Shown: positions 35,710 through 48,990 of the stretch, piece after piece
Layout of the letters: the number at the start of each line of letters is the position of its first letter
Position numbering within the stretch: the stretch's first letter is position 1
NCBI GenBank assembly: GCA_036435485.1
Contig: CM071597.1
Location: 7,681,881 to 7,745,880 of the forward strand
Source of the DNA: Saposhnikovia divaricata
Lineage: Eukaryota > Streptophyta > Magnoliopsida > Apiales > Apiaceae
Reading direction: 5' to 3'
Length of the DNA stretch: 64,000 bases
Translations under genes and position numbers: made by a program
The notes under the pieces: generated by a model
Databases searched by the model: none
Told to the model about the DNA's origin: nothing
Seen by the model: the letters and a program-made list of their open reading frames with translations, nothing else

Positions 35710-36749
35710 TGTTAGGATTTATGGGTGATAGCGTAGAGACAACTTAACTAGTACTTAGTTTATTTTTATAGGCTAAGTAGAACATACTGTCACAGCCAGA
35801 GTGTGTTCTTGTAATCAAATAATTGCTGAAATGTAATAAGTATGTATCTTGGAAGAAGTTCATTGATATGTTCAAGCCTCAAGAGAATACATCAATAATA
35901 AAGTTACTGTCAATACATTGCCGGTAACGTTACAAGAAGACTGCATGTTGCAAGGTCACGACAACAAGTCTCATTTGACAGCTACATTGGCTGGAGCATG
36001 GGACAGCAACATTCTCACACTTGACAGCAAGTTTGAAGTTCCGACAGCAACATTGGCGGGAGCTCATACTGTCAACTACTGAATATTCCTATGACAACAA
36101 ACTTGGCGGCAAAGGTTACTGTCTCACTGAATTATTTGATTTGGGGATTTTATCTCAGTCAAACCCCCGTGACAATTTAGATGTTCGAGAAGCAGATTTG
36201 CTGCAATTCGTCAAAGATTGTAGCAAACCTGCAAGACTACGACAGAAGCTTGAGAGATCACAAGACGAGGCTTGACAATTCAAGAGTATGACAAGTCTGC
36301 ATCTACTAGAATTGTTATAGCTAATTTTAGAAAGAACCCAGAATGCCTTATGCTTAATGATAACTCTGTTTGTATAGCATTTTAGGAAAGGTCACATGGG
36401 TGTGCAACTTGTGAGGAGCTGTCACTTGAAAATGACAACAGCTCCGCGACCCATGTGACTGAGATGTTAGAGAAAGATTAGTCTATATAGAGACACATCT
36501 CTCATTCTTTCTGTAGTGATTTCTTTCAAGAAATCGAAGCTTGAGAAAACCATTTTTCTGGAGGTTGTAGCAACACATTACAAAATAAATAAAATATTTA
36601 TTTTGTGAGAACATCTTGAATTACTACTTGTGATTGCAATTCTTGTGTAAATAGTTTATAATCTTTATCATTGTTGTTGAGCTAAAGATTTTAAATTATC
36701 AATATTGCATTCAAACCCCCCCCTTCTGCAATATACTCCGGGACCAACA
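35710..36749 (+). repeat. 3' LTR of the gag-only Sirevirus-like element
   Basis: Preceded by a purine tract (GGGGGAGAT); begins TGTTAGGATTTATGGG and ends GGGACCAACA. TACTGTCA at 35785, 35905 and 36067. Confidence 0.93.
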
Positions 36750-38347
36750 ATAATTACTAATAACTAACTGATACTTACCTTATTTAATTATTTTACTTTA
36801 TTAAAATCTCTTCTTTCCAAAAATATGGTTGTCAAAATAATCTCAACCGTCGAATATATAATATTTCTCCTAAATAATAAATAACCAATTACCTTTTTCA
36901 GATATTACCTTTTCTAACTTTTCTAACTAAAATCCTTTTTTTCCGAAAATATGGTCATTCTAATGAAATAACTAATAATATTATAATTACTAATAAATAA
37001 CTGATTACCTCTTCCACCTAAAAGTTAATATTTTTTTTATATTTTCTAACTAAAATATCTCATTATCTCCTAAATAATGATTAACAAATTACTTTTTTTA
37101 GCTATTACATTTTCTAATTAAAATATCTTCTTTTCACAAATATGGTCGTTCTAATTTATGAAATCAACTAATAATAATATAATTACTAATAACTAAGTGT
37201 TACTTACCTTATTTAATTATTTTACTTTATTAAAATCTATTCTTTCCAAAAATATGATCGCTCTAATTAATGAAATAAACTAAAAATATTTTAATTACTA
37301 ATAACTAACTGATGATCTTTTCCAGCTAAAAGGTAATATATTTTATATTATTATATCAGGTAAAAAAGATTTTATCCATAATTTTGGTAACTATACTGCC
37401 AAAATCATATCAACCAAATCTATAATATTTCTCCTAAATAATAAATAACAAATTAACTTTTTCAGATATTACCTTTTCTAAATTTTCTAACTAAAATCTC
37501 TTTTTTCCGAAAATACGGTCATTCTAATTGATGAAAATAACTAATAATATTATAATTACTAATGAATAACTGATTACCTCTTCCAGCTAAAAGGTAATAT
37601 TTTTTTATATTTTCTAATGAAAATATCTCATTTTCTCCAAAATAATGATTAACCAATTACCTTTTTTAGCTATTACCTTTTCTAATTAAAATATCTTCTT
37701 TTCAAAAATATGGTTGTTCTAATTAATAAAATAAACTTATAAAAATATAATTACTAATAACTATCTGATACTTACCATATTTAATTATTTTACATTATTA
37801 AAATCTCTACTTTCCAAAAACATGGTCGTCAAAATTATCTCTACCGTCGAATCCATAATATTTCTCCTAAATAATAAATAATCAATTGCCTTTTTCAGAT
37901 ATTACATTTTCTAACTTTTCCAACTAAAATATCTTTTTTTCGAAAATATGGTTGTTCTAATTGTTGAAATAACTAATAATATTATAATTACTAATAAATA
38001 ATTGATTACCTCTTCCAGCTAAAAGGTAATATTTTTTTATATTTTCCAACTAAAATATCTCATTTTATTCTAAATAATGAATAACCAATTACCTTTTTTA
38101 ACTATAACCTTTTCTAATTAAAATATACTCTTTCCAAAAATATGGTCGTTCTAATCAATAAAACAAACAAATAATAATATAATTACTAATAACTAATTGA
38201 TACCTACCTTATTTAATTATTTTACTATATTAAAATCTCTTCTTTCCAAAAATATGATCGTTCTAATTAATGAAATAAACTAATAATATTTTAATTACTA
38301 ATAACTAACCGATGACCTTTTCCAGCTAAAAGGTAATATCTTTTCTA
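36750..38347 (+). repeat. AT-rich long-unit tandem array, right part
   Basis: Continuation of the array at 30807-31883 with the same landmarks (TATGGTCGTTCTAATT, CCAGCTAAAAGGTAATAT, CTCAACCGTCGAAT). About three diverged units. It ends abruptly at the truncated Copia LTR at 38345-38348, with a CTA overlap. Confidence 0.8.
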
Positions 38348-39458
38348 AGTAATGCAGAGCAGTAAAGATAAAGTGCAGAATGTAAAGAACACACAACAAT
38401 TTTAGCCAGGTTCGACCCCTATAGCATGTCTACGTCCTGGTCCTCTACTAACTCGGTAAAGGAATATATTATTGATCACAAATAATTACAATTACTCGAT
38501 ACAATAATATATCTCCCTGATTCTCCCAGTTACTGACTGTAGCTTGCTGACAACCCCTGTTCCTCGAACTTAATGCCCTCTAAGTCTTATACTTCCAAAG
38601 TATCGACTTATCTAGCCTCTAGTTCCCTGAACCCTTGTGTCCAAGCTTGCCAATCCAGCAACTACCAACTTACACGTTGAACAATACAAGATTTAATGAA
38701 TTACAATTGAAACTATGAACTCTAACAAAGATATAAATCGATATATATATATATATATAGAGCTCAAGAATATAAGATATTTCTAATCAGTTCGAAAATT
38801 AGCACTTGTGTTTCTTTTTTATCGTCGTTCAACAACCTTGAAAGAAAAAACACACAAGTCTATTTATACTAAACGATATATCTGAATTAAACCTTCAACA
38901 ACGGTCTTGACACAAAGTCTCACGAATTTGTTGCAAGTATAATTCAAATCTAACGTTTAAAATATCCAACGTTAAAGAAACTAACGTATAGAAACAGATT
39001 TGAAAAACAGATGATGTTTGAAGAATAAGAACGTTGTAAGTATAGTCATCTGAAGATAAGTAAACAGAAAGATAGAGTTTGTTAATGAGAGAAAAGGTTT
39101 GAGAAACAAACTCCTGGTTAATAGGAATAAAACAATCAATACGTAAATATATATGATTAAAATGATTTTGAAAAACGTTGAGCCCATATACATATATATA
39201 CGTTTTATAACAGATAGAATCCTTACAACTCTATTTTCTAAGAGATATCCACTTAATCACGTCTCCTAGAAATACTGGACTCTGAACCCAGAAAGCTTGC
39301 CAGCTTGCTGTCTGTACACAATACAAACTCTGCCAGCTTACTGCTTACCCTGTTTTGCTTAGAAATAAGACAAATAAAAACCCTGCAAAACAATGTTAGT
39401 CCAATATACTATAACCAGTTTGCTAACAAGGTCTGATCATCAAAATCTTAGGGTTTCA
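38345..39458 (-). repeat. 3' LTR (element orientation), outer end truncated
   Basis: Matches 46961 onward of the other LTR (AGTAATGCAGAGCAGTAAAG) through AGGGTTTCA. It lacks the outer 161 bp present at 46800-46960. It retains GAAATAAGACAAATAAAAAC uninterrupted, giving the empty site for the hAT insertion, and AACAGATAGAATCC, the empty site for the Helitron. Confidence 0.92.
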
Positions 39459-39764
39459 ATCTCCCCCTTTTTGATGATTACACAACAATTTTTAGAGAAG
39501 TTTTAAACTCCCCCTAAATCCAATAACCCTGTAGCAAATATCAATAGCACATATCCAACAAACCAACATAATATTAATAAAACATCCACTATAACAAGTT
39601 CAACCATTCAACCAATCACTTAAACAAAACAGATAATACTAAGTTCAGAAACCATAACACATAAACCAACCAGATACTTAGTTCAGAAACACAAAACACA
39701 TAAAAACATAAAAATAACCCAAGTTCCTAAAAAGTTCTCCCCCTTAATCATTAAAAGAAGACAC

Positions 39765-41110
39765 TTAAGACTCAGTAGTTTCGTCATGCTCCTCAACCAT
39801 CTGATTCTCCTCAGCAATGTCACCATCCAAATCATGAACTTTAGTAGTAGGCTGAGCATCCTGAACACCAGCTTCACGAACCACTGTATTTGCAAACCCT
39901 ACGAACTGGAGACACTTTTGCAGAGAATACACTTGTCCTGGGCTTAAATACCAGAGTCTTTGGACCAAAAACCAACTCACGAAGAAACTTCATTTCCACG
40001 GCCATATCATCAACCCTGCGATTAAGCTTAGCCAAAGTTGCTCAAACATCTGCCATAAACACAACCATTTGATCCGCAGAACAACCCAGAGGTACCTTAG
40101 TAGCAGAGGAAGTAGTTGGAGGAGGTGGAGGTGGGGGATCGAAATGAACAATGGTACCATCAGCCTCAACCTTCAAATGAGATTGTTGCAAACTCTTGAA
40201 ATCCAGAAAATCCTTTGCAACTTCCTTATCATCAGCCTTTAATTCCACTCCATACCACTCAAATATACGAGTCAAGAGCAAGCCATATGGTAAACTCGGA
40301 GAGGTATGAGATTCAAAAACATCCAACATATTCTTAAAAATTAACCCAGACAGATTAAATGGCTTCTCATTCCACAACATAGCAATGATAGACACATCCT
40401 GACCAGCAAAGTTGGACCGACTACCAGTCCTTGGATTAATATTATCAATACACAATTTGAAAAGTACATGAGCCATAGGTGTCACCATAGCAGTAGTAGG
40501 GGCAACATATTCAACTAAATCAGGTAAATCACGGAGTACTTTCAACTGATCTAAAGCACCAAAAGCATCCAACTCAACAGGCCCTTTCTTAGTAATGACA
40601 GATATGGGAGATGGATTATCAATACAATCGAATTCAACAAAGGAACACTCAACATTATTTTCCGACCACGAACAGAAGATGCATAAACACCATCCTTGAC
40701 ACTAATCAGATTCGCATAAAACTCATACACATAGTCAGGAGAGCACTCACGTGGTAACTCCTTAATAAAAGACTCAAACCCTAGCTTCACAAAGTAATTA
40801 ACAGCACCACACTTAACATGAGTAGTACCCGCTAAAGACGACCAAAGACAATCTTACGACTTCCCAAATCCAATTTCTTAAAATGAGTTTCAAGATCAGA
40901 AGAAGCGAAAGAAATACCATATTTGAAGCATTTATCCGAATGTTCATCACGATGTTCCGACCGTTGAATATTTAATATCTCATCGCCACTATCCACCGGA
41001 ACTGGAGAGTTGGGGGTCTCGGCTTCATCATCATGCAAACGCTTATTATTCCCCTTTGAACTCTTAGAAACCACAGGTGTGTTCTTCTTAGTACCACGAG
41101 TAGTCCTCAT
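39765..41110 (-). pseudogene. Third ORF downstream of pol (env-position ORF of Sireviruses), frameshifted
   Basis: From 41110 the minus strand encodes MRTTRGTKKNTPVVSKSSKG and an acidic stretch. In another frame (40790-40551) come SPDYVYEFYANL and VYASSVRGRKIM, then in a third (40572-40042) a long region with MDAFGALDQLKVL, FNLSGLIFKNMLDVFESH, PYGLLLTRIFEWYGVEL and a PPPPPPP run, and finally 39980-39765 ending in HDETTES. The YEFYANL...VRG pattern matches the plant 'putative transposon protein' domain often found after pol in such elements. Its function is unknown; Sireviruses often carry an ORF here that has been called env-like, though I see no convincing membrane span. At least three frameshifts break it. 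Confidence 0.65.
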
Positions 41111-41541
41111 TCTTCAATAAAAGAAAATGGTCGCACCAAGAGAGAGACTACAACAATTAAAAACCAAGGAGTAAACCCTAGATCTAAGAATGAGAGGTAG
41201 GAGTCAAAAGTGAATAGACTCAATTAGACCTCTTTTTAAAATTAAAAATGGAGTTCTTTTAGGATAACATTTAGATACTACCCAACCCCGAATAAAATGA
41301 AATAAAAAAAATCTGGCAGTATATATAATTAACACATTTGAAGTTATGGTGGAAATAAATTCAAATTGGACAAATAATATTAAACATAGAGAGTAACACA
41401 GATGTGCACGATTAACATAAAAAATGACTAAAGTAACCAATATCTACCACAAATCAATCTAAACAAAAAATAAAAAAATAACAACTCAAAATGCAATAAA
41501 TACAAGTTAAAAATACCCGGCATTCAGTTGTAGCAAGCTTG

Positions 41542-44500
41542 CTAGACATTACACATGCCTAACTCACGACGCAGCACAGCAAAACGATCCTCTGTTAACG
41601 GCTTTGTGAAGATGTCAACTAATTGGTTATATTCTGTACTTACAAAAATTAGCTCAATTTTACCCTTTGCAACATTTTCTCTCAAGAAATGATGTCGAAC
41701 GTCGATATGCTTTGTTCTTGAGTGATTCACCGGATTCTTTGATATGTTGATAGTGCTTGTGTTGTCACAATAGATAGGAACCTTTCCACATTTAATCCCA
41801 TAGTCTTGAAGTGTTTGAATCATCCAAAGAACTCGAGAGCAACAGCTTCCAGCTGCTAAATACTCTCCTTTAGCCGTGGATAATGCAACAGAAGTTTGCT
41901 TCTTGCTTTTCCAAGTGACCAAACTCTGTCCTAAAAATGCACAAATACCACTAGTACTCTTGCGATCAGTTTGACAGCCTGCATAATCTGCATCACTATA
42001 CCCAACAAGATTAAATGCATTTGTGATGGGATAAAACAAGCCAGTAACAGTTCCACTCAAATATTTAAATATTCTTTTAATAGCATTCAAGTGAGACTCT
42101 TTAGGATTAGCTTGAAACCTAGCACAAACACATACACTATATATAATGTCTGGTCTAGAGGCTGTAAGATATAATAAACTTCCAATCATACCTCTATACT
42201 TTCTAACATCTACATCTTTACCTTGTTCATCTACTGTCAGCTTGCTGGCAGAACTCATAGGTGTAGATTTTGCCTTGATATTCTCAAAACCTAACTTCTT
42301 AAGCAGATTCTTTATGTATTTGGATTGATGCACATAAATCCCATCTGGAGTTTGCTTTATTTGGAGCCCCAAGAAATAGTTGAGCTCACTCATCATACTC
42401 ATATCAAACTCACTATGCATACACTTAGAAAACCACTTGCACATATCATCATTAGTAGATCCAAAAATAATATCATCCACATATATTTGCATAACTAAAA
42501 TATCATTACCATTGAACTTAGTAAATAATGTAGGATCAATTTTACCTCGAATGAAGTCATTCTTGATCAAAAACTTACTTAGCCTTTCATACCATGATCT
42601 AGGAGCTTGCCGAAGTCCATATAATGCCTTCTTCAACTTGAAGACATAATTAGGAAATTACTCACTCTCAAAACCAGGAGGTTGCTTGACATAAACTTAT
42701 TCCTTCAAGTAGCCATTAAGAAATGCACTTTTCACATCCATTTGATGTAGCTTGATCTTCTTGAAGCATGCAAATGAAAGTAACATCCTTATTTACTCTA
42801 GCCTTGCAATTGGGGCATAAGTTTCATCAAAATTGATTCCTTCTTGTTGATTGTATTCTTGTGCAACAAGTCTTGCTTTGTTCCTTGTAACCGTACCAAA
42901 TTCATCAACTTTGTTCTTGAAAACCCATTTAGTACCAATAATTGAAGCATCCTTTGGTGGCTCTACAAGTTCCCAAACATCACATCTTTCAAATTGATTA
43001 AGTTTCTCTTGCATTGCCATAATCCAATTCTCATCTTGTAGTGCTTCATTGACATTCTTTGGTTCCTCTTGAGCTAGAAAGGCAGCAAATGCACAAAAGT
43101 TAGCTTGACCTTTCCTTGTCTTGATTCCTTCTAATTTGTCACCAATATTAACTCTGGAGGATGATTCTTTACTGTCCTTGTTGACTTGGGCAGAGAATGT
43201 TGAGATATAACTTCCTCATTGACTCTAAGTCTCTTAGATGGTGGGGAGGCTTCATCTCTATCATAGAGTGGCATCTTTTATTGTGATCTCTGACCTCTAG
43301 GACCTTCCAAGGTGAGTTTTTACAACTTATCAATTGTTTCATCGACTGGAGAAGAGGTTTCAGCTGACTTATCAATAGCTAAAGTTGGCTCAGGTTCCTT
43401 GGCAGCTTGCTGAGTTGTTGTATTTGTCTTTAGCAGCTCGTTGGCAGTACCTGTTTCTACAATTTCTTCCTCATCTCTTGACAGATCAACATTAGATTCT
43501 TGAAATGAAACATCAATTGACTCTTCAACAATACGTTTAGATATATTATAAACTCTATAAGCACGACTTGTTAAAGAATAACCCAAAAATATTGCTTCAT
43601 AAGATTTAGCATCAAATTTACCATTTCTATTAATAGTTTTGAGTACAAAGCACCTGGATCCAAAGACCTTGAAGTAGCCTATGTTTGGCTTCTTGTCCCT
43701 CAGCAATTCATATGGAGTCTTGTTGAGAATAGGCCTGATCAATACTCTGTTAAGAACATAGCTAGTTGTGTTGACTGCTTCTGCCCAGAAACTTCTTGGC
43801 AGCTTGCTCTCTTGCAACAATGTCCTAGCTGTTTCCTATAAAGACATGTTCTTTCTTTCCACAACTCCATTTTGTTGTGGGGTTCTTGGAGCAGAGAATT
43901 CATGTGTAATGCCTCTATCTTCACAATATGAGATAAAGTCCTTTTGGAATTCACCACCTCGATCACTCCTTATACCTACAAGTCTTGTCTTAAGCTTGTT
44001 CTCAAGCAACTTAATTAGCTTCTCAAATTCACTGAAAGCACAATCTTTAGTACGAAGAAACAATACCCATGTATATCTAGAATAATCATCTACGATAACA
44101 AATGCATATTGTTTACCTCCAATGCTCTTATATGCTTCCAGACCAAATAAATCTAAATGAAGAAGCTCTAAAGGTTTAGAAGTTAGTACCACATTCTTTG
44201 ACTTATGTGGAGTCCTGATTTGTTTGCCTAATTGACAAGCCGAACAGGTTTCCTTCTTGACATACTTCAATTTGGGCAATCCTCTAATTAGCTTCTTTGC
44301 AGACAGCTTACTGAGTAAGTCCATGTGAGCATGTCCAAGCCTTCTATGCCAAATATCTGGATTTGTATCAACTGCAGCTAAACAACAAGATGAATCATGC
44401 ATCTCAAATTCCAAAATATAGATATTTCCTTCCCTTCTAGCAACTAGGGGGACTTTGTTAGTGCCAACATTAATAGTACACTTCTCTTTATCAAAATTAA

Positions 44501-45039
44501 CAGTATGTCCATCATCATATAATTGACTAATACTAAGCAAATTATATTTAAGGCCTTGAACATATTGTACTTTATCAATAGAAATGTTACTATTACCAGT
44601 TGTTCCTTTGCCAAGAATTTGAAGAGTTTTGCTATCACCAATTGTGAAACTTCCACCCTTTTTCTTCTTGAGATTAAGGAACTGAGATTTATCGCTACAC
44701 ATATGTCTTGTGCATCCACTATCCAAAATCCATTGATTTGATTTCCCTTGACAACAAGACACACCTACAAAACAAATGAAAAACAACTCAACGTTTTGGT
44801 ACCCATATTTGTTTGGGTCCAGCATGGTTAGTTGATAGAACATATAGAATATTAAAATCAGACTTCTTGATCCACATTTGGACCACTGTAGGAGCTTGAT
44901 TTCTATTTCTTGTAGTTCTGTCAGCTTGCTGCCTCTGAGTTGTCTGTCTGTTCCAGCTTGCTTGCTTAGCATTCTGTATTGGGCAGTTGTTTACCAAATG
45001 ACCTTTCTTCCCACATTTATAACAAATTCTCCATGGCAT
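41542..45039 (-). pseudogene. Copia pol: protease, integrase, reverse transcriptase, RNase H
   Basis: A second gag knuckle (CYKCGKKGHLVNNC) lies at about 45030-44990. The protease has WILDSGCTRHM (catalytic DSG). The pre-integrase domain has HRRLGHAHMD and CSACQLGK. The integrase core shows LHLDLFG, IRSDRGGEF and the PQQNGVVERKN glutamate, followed by a TAG at 43836-43838. The frame resumes at SFWAEAVNTTSYVLNR and the C-terminal integrase. The RT begins with DVWELVEPP and GTKWVFKNK and contains several stops and frame changes between 43320 and 42636; its YVDDIIFG motif lies near 42480. RNase H shows YSDADYAG and LSTAKGEY (the usual glutamate is Lys in this copy), ending at 41542. Enough motifs remain for certain Copia identity, but it cannot be translated whole. 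Confidence 0.93.
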
Positions 45040-45066
45040 GGCATAGTCATAAGGAATACCATATTT

Positions 45067-46653
45067 TCAATCATACTTTAAACCAGATGTTGAAGCCATT
45101 CCAACTCCTTCTCTTTCTAATGGAACCTTTGTATACTTCATCATTGATTTAAGTGTATCTTCTCCTTGAACAAACTTTCCCATTCCTTTATGAAGATTCT
45201 TGATCTCAGCTTCCAACTCTTTGATCCTTTCAGCCTGTTGAGACACTTCCAATGAACATGAATCCTTTGGATTGAAAGCCTCCAAGCAAGCATTTTGAGC
45301 ATCAATCTCTGTTTTCAGCTCGCTGAGTTCCTTCATTAAAGCATCATTTCTCTTGAAAAGCACTTTATTGATTCCTTCATACTGAGATACTTTTTCCTTA
45401 AGATCAACAAGAATTTGAGCATGATTACTAGCAGGTGTCTTCTCAGCCATTAGATCAGCAATGATTTTTCTAAGTTTAGCATTTTTCTTCTCAAGTTCAT
45501 TGTTCTCATTCTTTAACTCCATGAACTCCACAATAGATATATTACCATGATCCTGAATGGTTAGTTCATCTAGTATAGAAGTATGAGAAGGTATATCAGA
45601 ACTAAAAGAATTTACCTCACTATTATTGTCATCTGAATCTGAGATATCGTTTTCCACAAGGCCATCTTGGTTAATTCCTTGAGCATCATTCTCATCATCA
45701 AGACCAATAAGAGCTAGATTCACCATCTCATCACATGATTCATCATCAGAAGCTGAATCCTCATCATCACTCCATGTCAAAAGTGCCTTAGCTTTCTTTC
45801 TATCCTTTGAGGTAGCTTGCTGCTTCTGCTTATTCTTCAGCTTGTAGCAGTCCCTTTTGTAATGTCCTTTCTTGCCACATTCAAAACATGCTTCCTCTTT
45901 AACATCTTTTTTTGTTCCAGAAGCCCTGCTTTTCTCTTTCTTTAGCTTATTTCTCTTGTCCAGCATCTTCTTGATTTTTCTAGACAAAAGTGCCAATTCT
46001 TCATCAGAATTAGATTCTGCCTTAGAGTCCAGCTTGCTGCTATTGGAGTGTAAAGACAGATTCTTCATCTTTTCAACAGGAGCCTTGACTGATTCCACCT
46101 TGCTGTCATTTATCTTGCTTTCAAATTGCTCTAACTCAGCAAACACAACCAAATGATCCATAGTATTAATGGTAGGAGATGATTCCAATGACGTGACTTT
46201 AGCTTCGAAAGTGAATGGAACTGTACTTAGAACTTTCATATTGATTTCATCTTGAGGAATAGTCTTTCCAAGTCTCTTCAGTGTGTTTATAGTGACCTGG
46301 AACCTTGCTTGACTTTCCTTGATAGTTTCACCATCCTTGAGCTTGAAATTTCCGAAATCATTCATCAGCTTGCTGAGTTTCACCTTTCTCAAAGATTTCG
46401 AACCTTCATGATAAGTTTCCAAAGCATCCCACATTTCCTTTGCTGACTTTAATGAGGAAACTTTGTCATACTCAGCTTGATCCAAATCATTCATTAAAGA
46501 ATTTCTTGCTTCACCATTATAACCAAATTTGATAACCTCCTCGGGAGTAAGAACATCAACATCTTTTGGTTTGTCATCTTTATCTAGAAATTCAAAATTT
46601 CTTTTCTGTACAACTCTCAAGACCAGTGGCTTTTTGAACAGGTATGTTTCCAT
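45067..46653 (-). pseudogene. Sirevirus-type gag, long single ORF with coiled coil
   Basis: A 528-residue open frame, the longest in this element. The N-terminal half is Copia gag (KSAKEMWDALETYHEGSKSL, FGNFKLKDGETIKE, INTLKRLGKTIPQDEINMKV). A Lys-rich linker leads to a CX2CX4HX4C knuckle (CFECGKKGHYKRDC), then an acidic Ser-rich region, then heptad-rich coiled coils (ELKNENNELEKKNAKLRKII, LKELEAEIKNLH-type). A TGA at 45067-45069 separates it from a second knuckle in the same frame, and protease lies in another frame. It forms the particle and binds RNA in active relatives. The true start may lie slightly upstream, since the ORF begins inside the domain. Confidence 0.88.
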
Positions 46654-46779
46654 TCTGCCTTTCCACCAGTTGTAGTTCTCCGAGCCAGTGAGGAGAGGAG
46701 CCCTATAATTTTTGCTTCAAGATAATGTTCAGCCATTTTGATCGGTACTTTCCTGTTACAGAAGTGTTAGTATACCAAA

Positions 46780-46791
46780 GCTCTGATACCA
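46780..46791 (-). other. Primer-binding site of the Sirevirus-like element
   Basis: Minus-strand TGGTATCAGAGC, complementary to the 3' end region of initiator tRNA-Met, 8 bases inside the LTR end. Confidence 0.9.
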
Positions 46792-47832
46792 AATAAAAAT
46801 GCACACCTAGAGGGGAGGGGTGAATAGGTGTTATGACTAACAATGACCATTTTTAATAATTACCAAGTTACTTGACTGTTTGAAGGCAAATTAGTCTGAA
46901 ATGCTGTCTGGCAGCTTACTGAGTTAATACAATATGCAAAATCAATATTATGGTAGCTAGCTAAGTAATGCAGAGCAGTAAAGATAAAGTTCAGAATTTA
47001 AAGAACACACGGCAATTTTAGCCAGGTTCGACCCCTATAGCCTAATGGTCTACGTCCTGGTCCTCTATCAACTTGGTAAAGGAATATATTATTGATCACA
47101 AATAATTACAATTACACGATACAATAATATATCTCCCTGATTCTCCCAGTTACTGACTACAGCTTGCTGACAACCCTTGTTCCTCGAACTTAATGCCCTC
47201 TAAGTCTTATACTTCCAAAGTATCGACTTCTCTAGCCTCTAGTTCCCTGAACCCTTGTGTCCAAGCTTGCCAATCCAGCAACTACCAACTTACACATTGA
47301 ACAATACAAGATTTAACGAATTACAATTGAAACTATGAACTCTAACAAAGATATAAATCGATATGTGTATATATAGAGCTCAAGAATATAAGATATTTCT
47401 AATCAGTTCGAAAATTAGCACTTATGTATCTTTTTGATCGTCGTTCAACAACCTTGAAAGGAAAAACACACAAGACTATGTATACTAAACGATATATCTG
47501 AATTAAATCTTCAACAACGGTCTTGACACAAAGTCTCACAAATTTGTTGCAAGTATAATTCAAATCTAACGTTTAAAATATCCAACGTTAAAGAAACTGA
47601 CGTTTAGAAATAGATTTGAAAAATAGATGATGTTTGAAGAATAAGAACGTTGTAAGTATAGTCATCTGAAGATAAGTAACCAGAAAGATAGAGTGTGTTA
47701 ATGAGAGAAAACGTTTGAGAAACAAACTCCTGGTTAATAGGAATAAAACATTCAATACGTAAATATATATGATTAAAACGATTTTGAAAAACGTTGAGCC
47801 CATATACATATATATATACGTTTTATAACAGA

Positions 47833-48990
47833 CTAGCTTATAACCCTGCAATGCACGGTTCCTTTTCTAATATCCGTAGTTATGTTATTAAATTTTTTTA
47901 ATATTTATATGTTATTAATTTACATATCAAATTTTTATTAAAAAGGCTAACATGTATCAGATTTTACACGTTAAATTTAATATTTGTGCTCTATCTTGAA
48001 TTCTTAAAATTTTATTTGGACAATTTTAGAGCCCACATGAAATTAGCAAAATAATCTTTAATTTAGTGATGTATTAACAATTATTTTCCAATTAAAACTA
48101 CGCAGAAAGCAAAGAGAGAAGAAATTAACCATTTATTACGTTGAAAATTCTATTTGATTTATGAAATCTACTTATATTACGTTTTGATTATTAAAATTCC
48201 CATCTTGTTATTTGAAGATAGTTCTACTAACAACCAAATACATTTTTAATAATAAATAAGAACCGTTAGATCATAAAATAAATAGATGAAAAATGATGGA
48301 TCTAGCATAAAAAATATTTTATTTTTTAACATGTAAACTAAAAAGTGTATTATATTGAAATACGAAAACGTGTATGTCACCGATTTAAATCATATATAAT
48401 TTGGTTATCTACATTGAATAGGATTATCAATGTAGGACTTCTATACTGAATAGGATTAATGTAAAAATTTGTAATTATATTTTTTTGAGATTCTGAGTGT
48501 TTCTATTTCGATAATAATTGTTAAATCGTCACTAAATTAAAGATAATTTTATGAGATTTGTGTGGGCTGTAAAATCATCCAAATCTGATGATTTCTAGAT
48601 CTCGGGATAAAACCATCCAAATATGATGATTTCTAGATCTCGGGATAGAGCCCAAATAGTAAATATAAAGTTTTTTTAATATTAATAAAAAAATTAAGTA
48701 AAATTCAATTGTATCCTTTTTTAATTATATCATTTTCATATTATAATTTTCTTTTTAAAATTCAATTCCTATATAACATTTTTTAATTATATCCTATTCA
48801 GATTATAATTTTCTTTTTAATATGATATATGTCCTATTTAAATTATAATTTTCTTTTTAATATGATATAATCTTGATCGTCTATTTTTAAACATATTAAA
48901 TTCGACGGTTGAGATTATTTTGGTAGTACAATGACCAAACCAAAATTATGGATAAGATCCCTTTTACGCTTATTATATATAAAGTTATAA
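47833..48990 (-). mobile_element. Small non-autonomous Helitron in the Sirevirus LTR
   Basis: The uninterrupted LTR at 39221-39235 reads AACAGATAGAATCC. Here it is split between A and T, as Helitrons do. The minus-strand 3' end is CCGTGCATTGCAGGG (stem-loop forming) followed by TTATAAGCTAG, a CTRR terminus. The 5' end begins TTATAACTTTATATATAA, not the canonical TC. 1158 bp, AT-rich, no ORF. It shares blocks with Helitrons H1 and H2. Confidence 0.82.

Larger units (their letters stand above)
31884..36749 (+). mobile_element. Sirevirus-like Copia LTR retrotransposon, gag only
   Basis: LTRs at 31884-32933 (1050 bp) and 35710-36749 (1040 bp) are very similar; the first has an extra TTCGACTGCA near 32070. 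A 5-bp duplication ATAAT flanks it (31879-31883, 36750-36754). A TATCAAAGC primer-site-like sequence follows the left LTR, and the purine tract TTGGGGGAGAT precedes the right LTR. The interior carries gag with a long coiled-coil extension and zinc knuckles, but no protease, integrase, RT or RNase H. It is inserted in the Helitron H1 repeat array. Confidence 0.92.
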
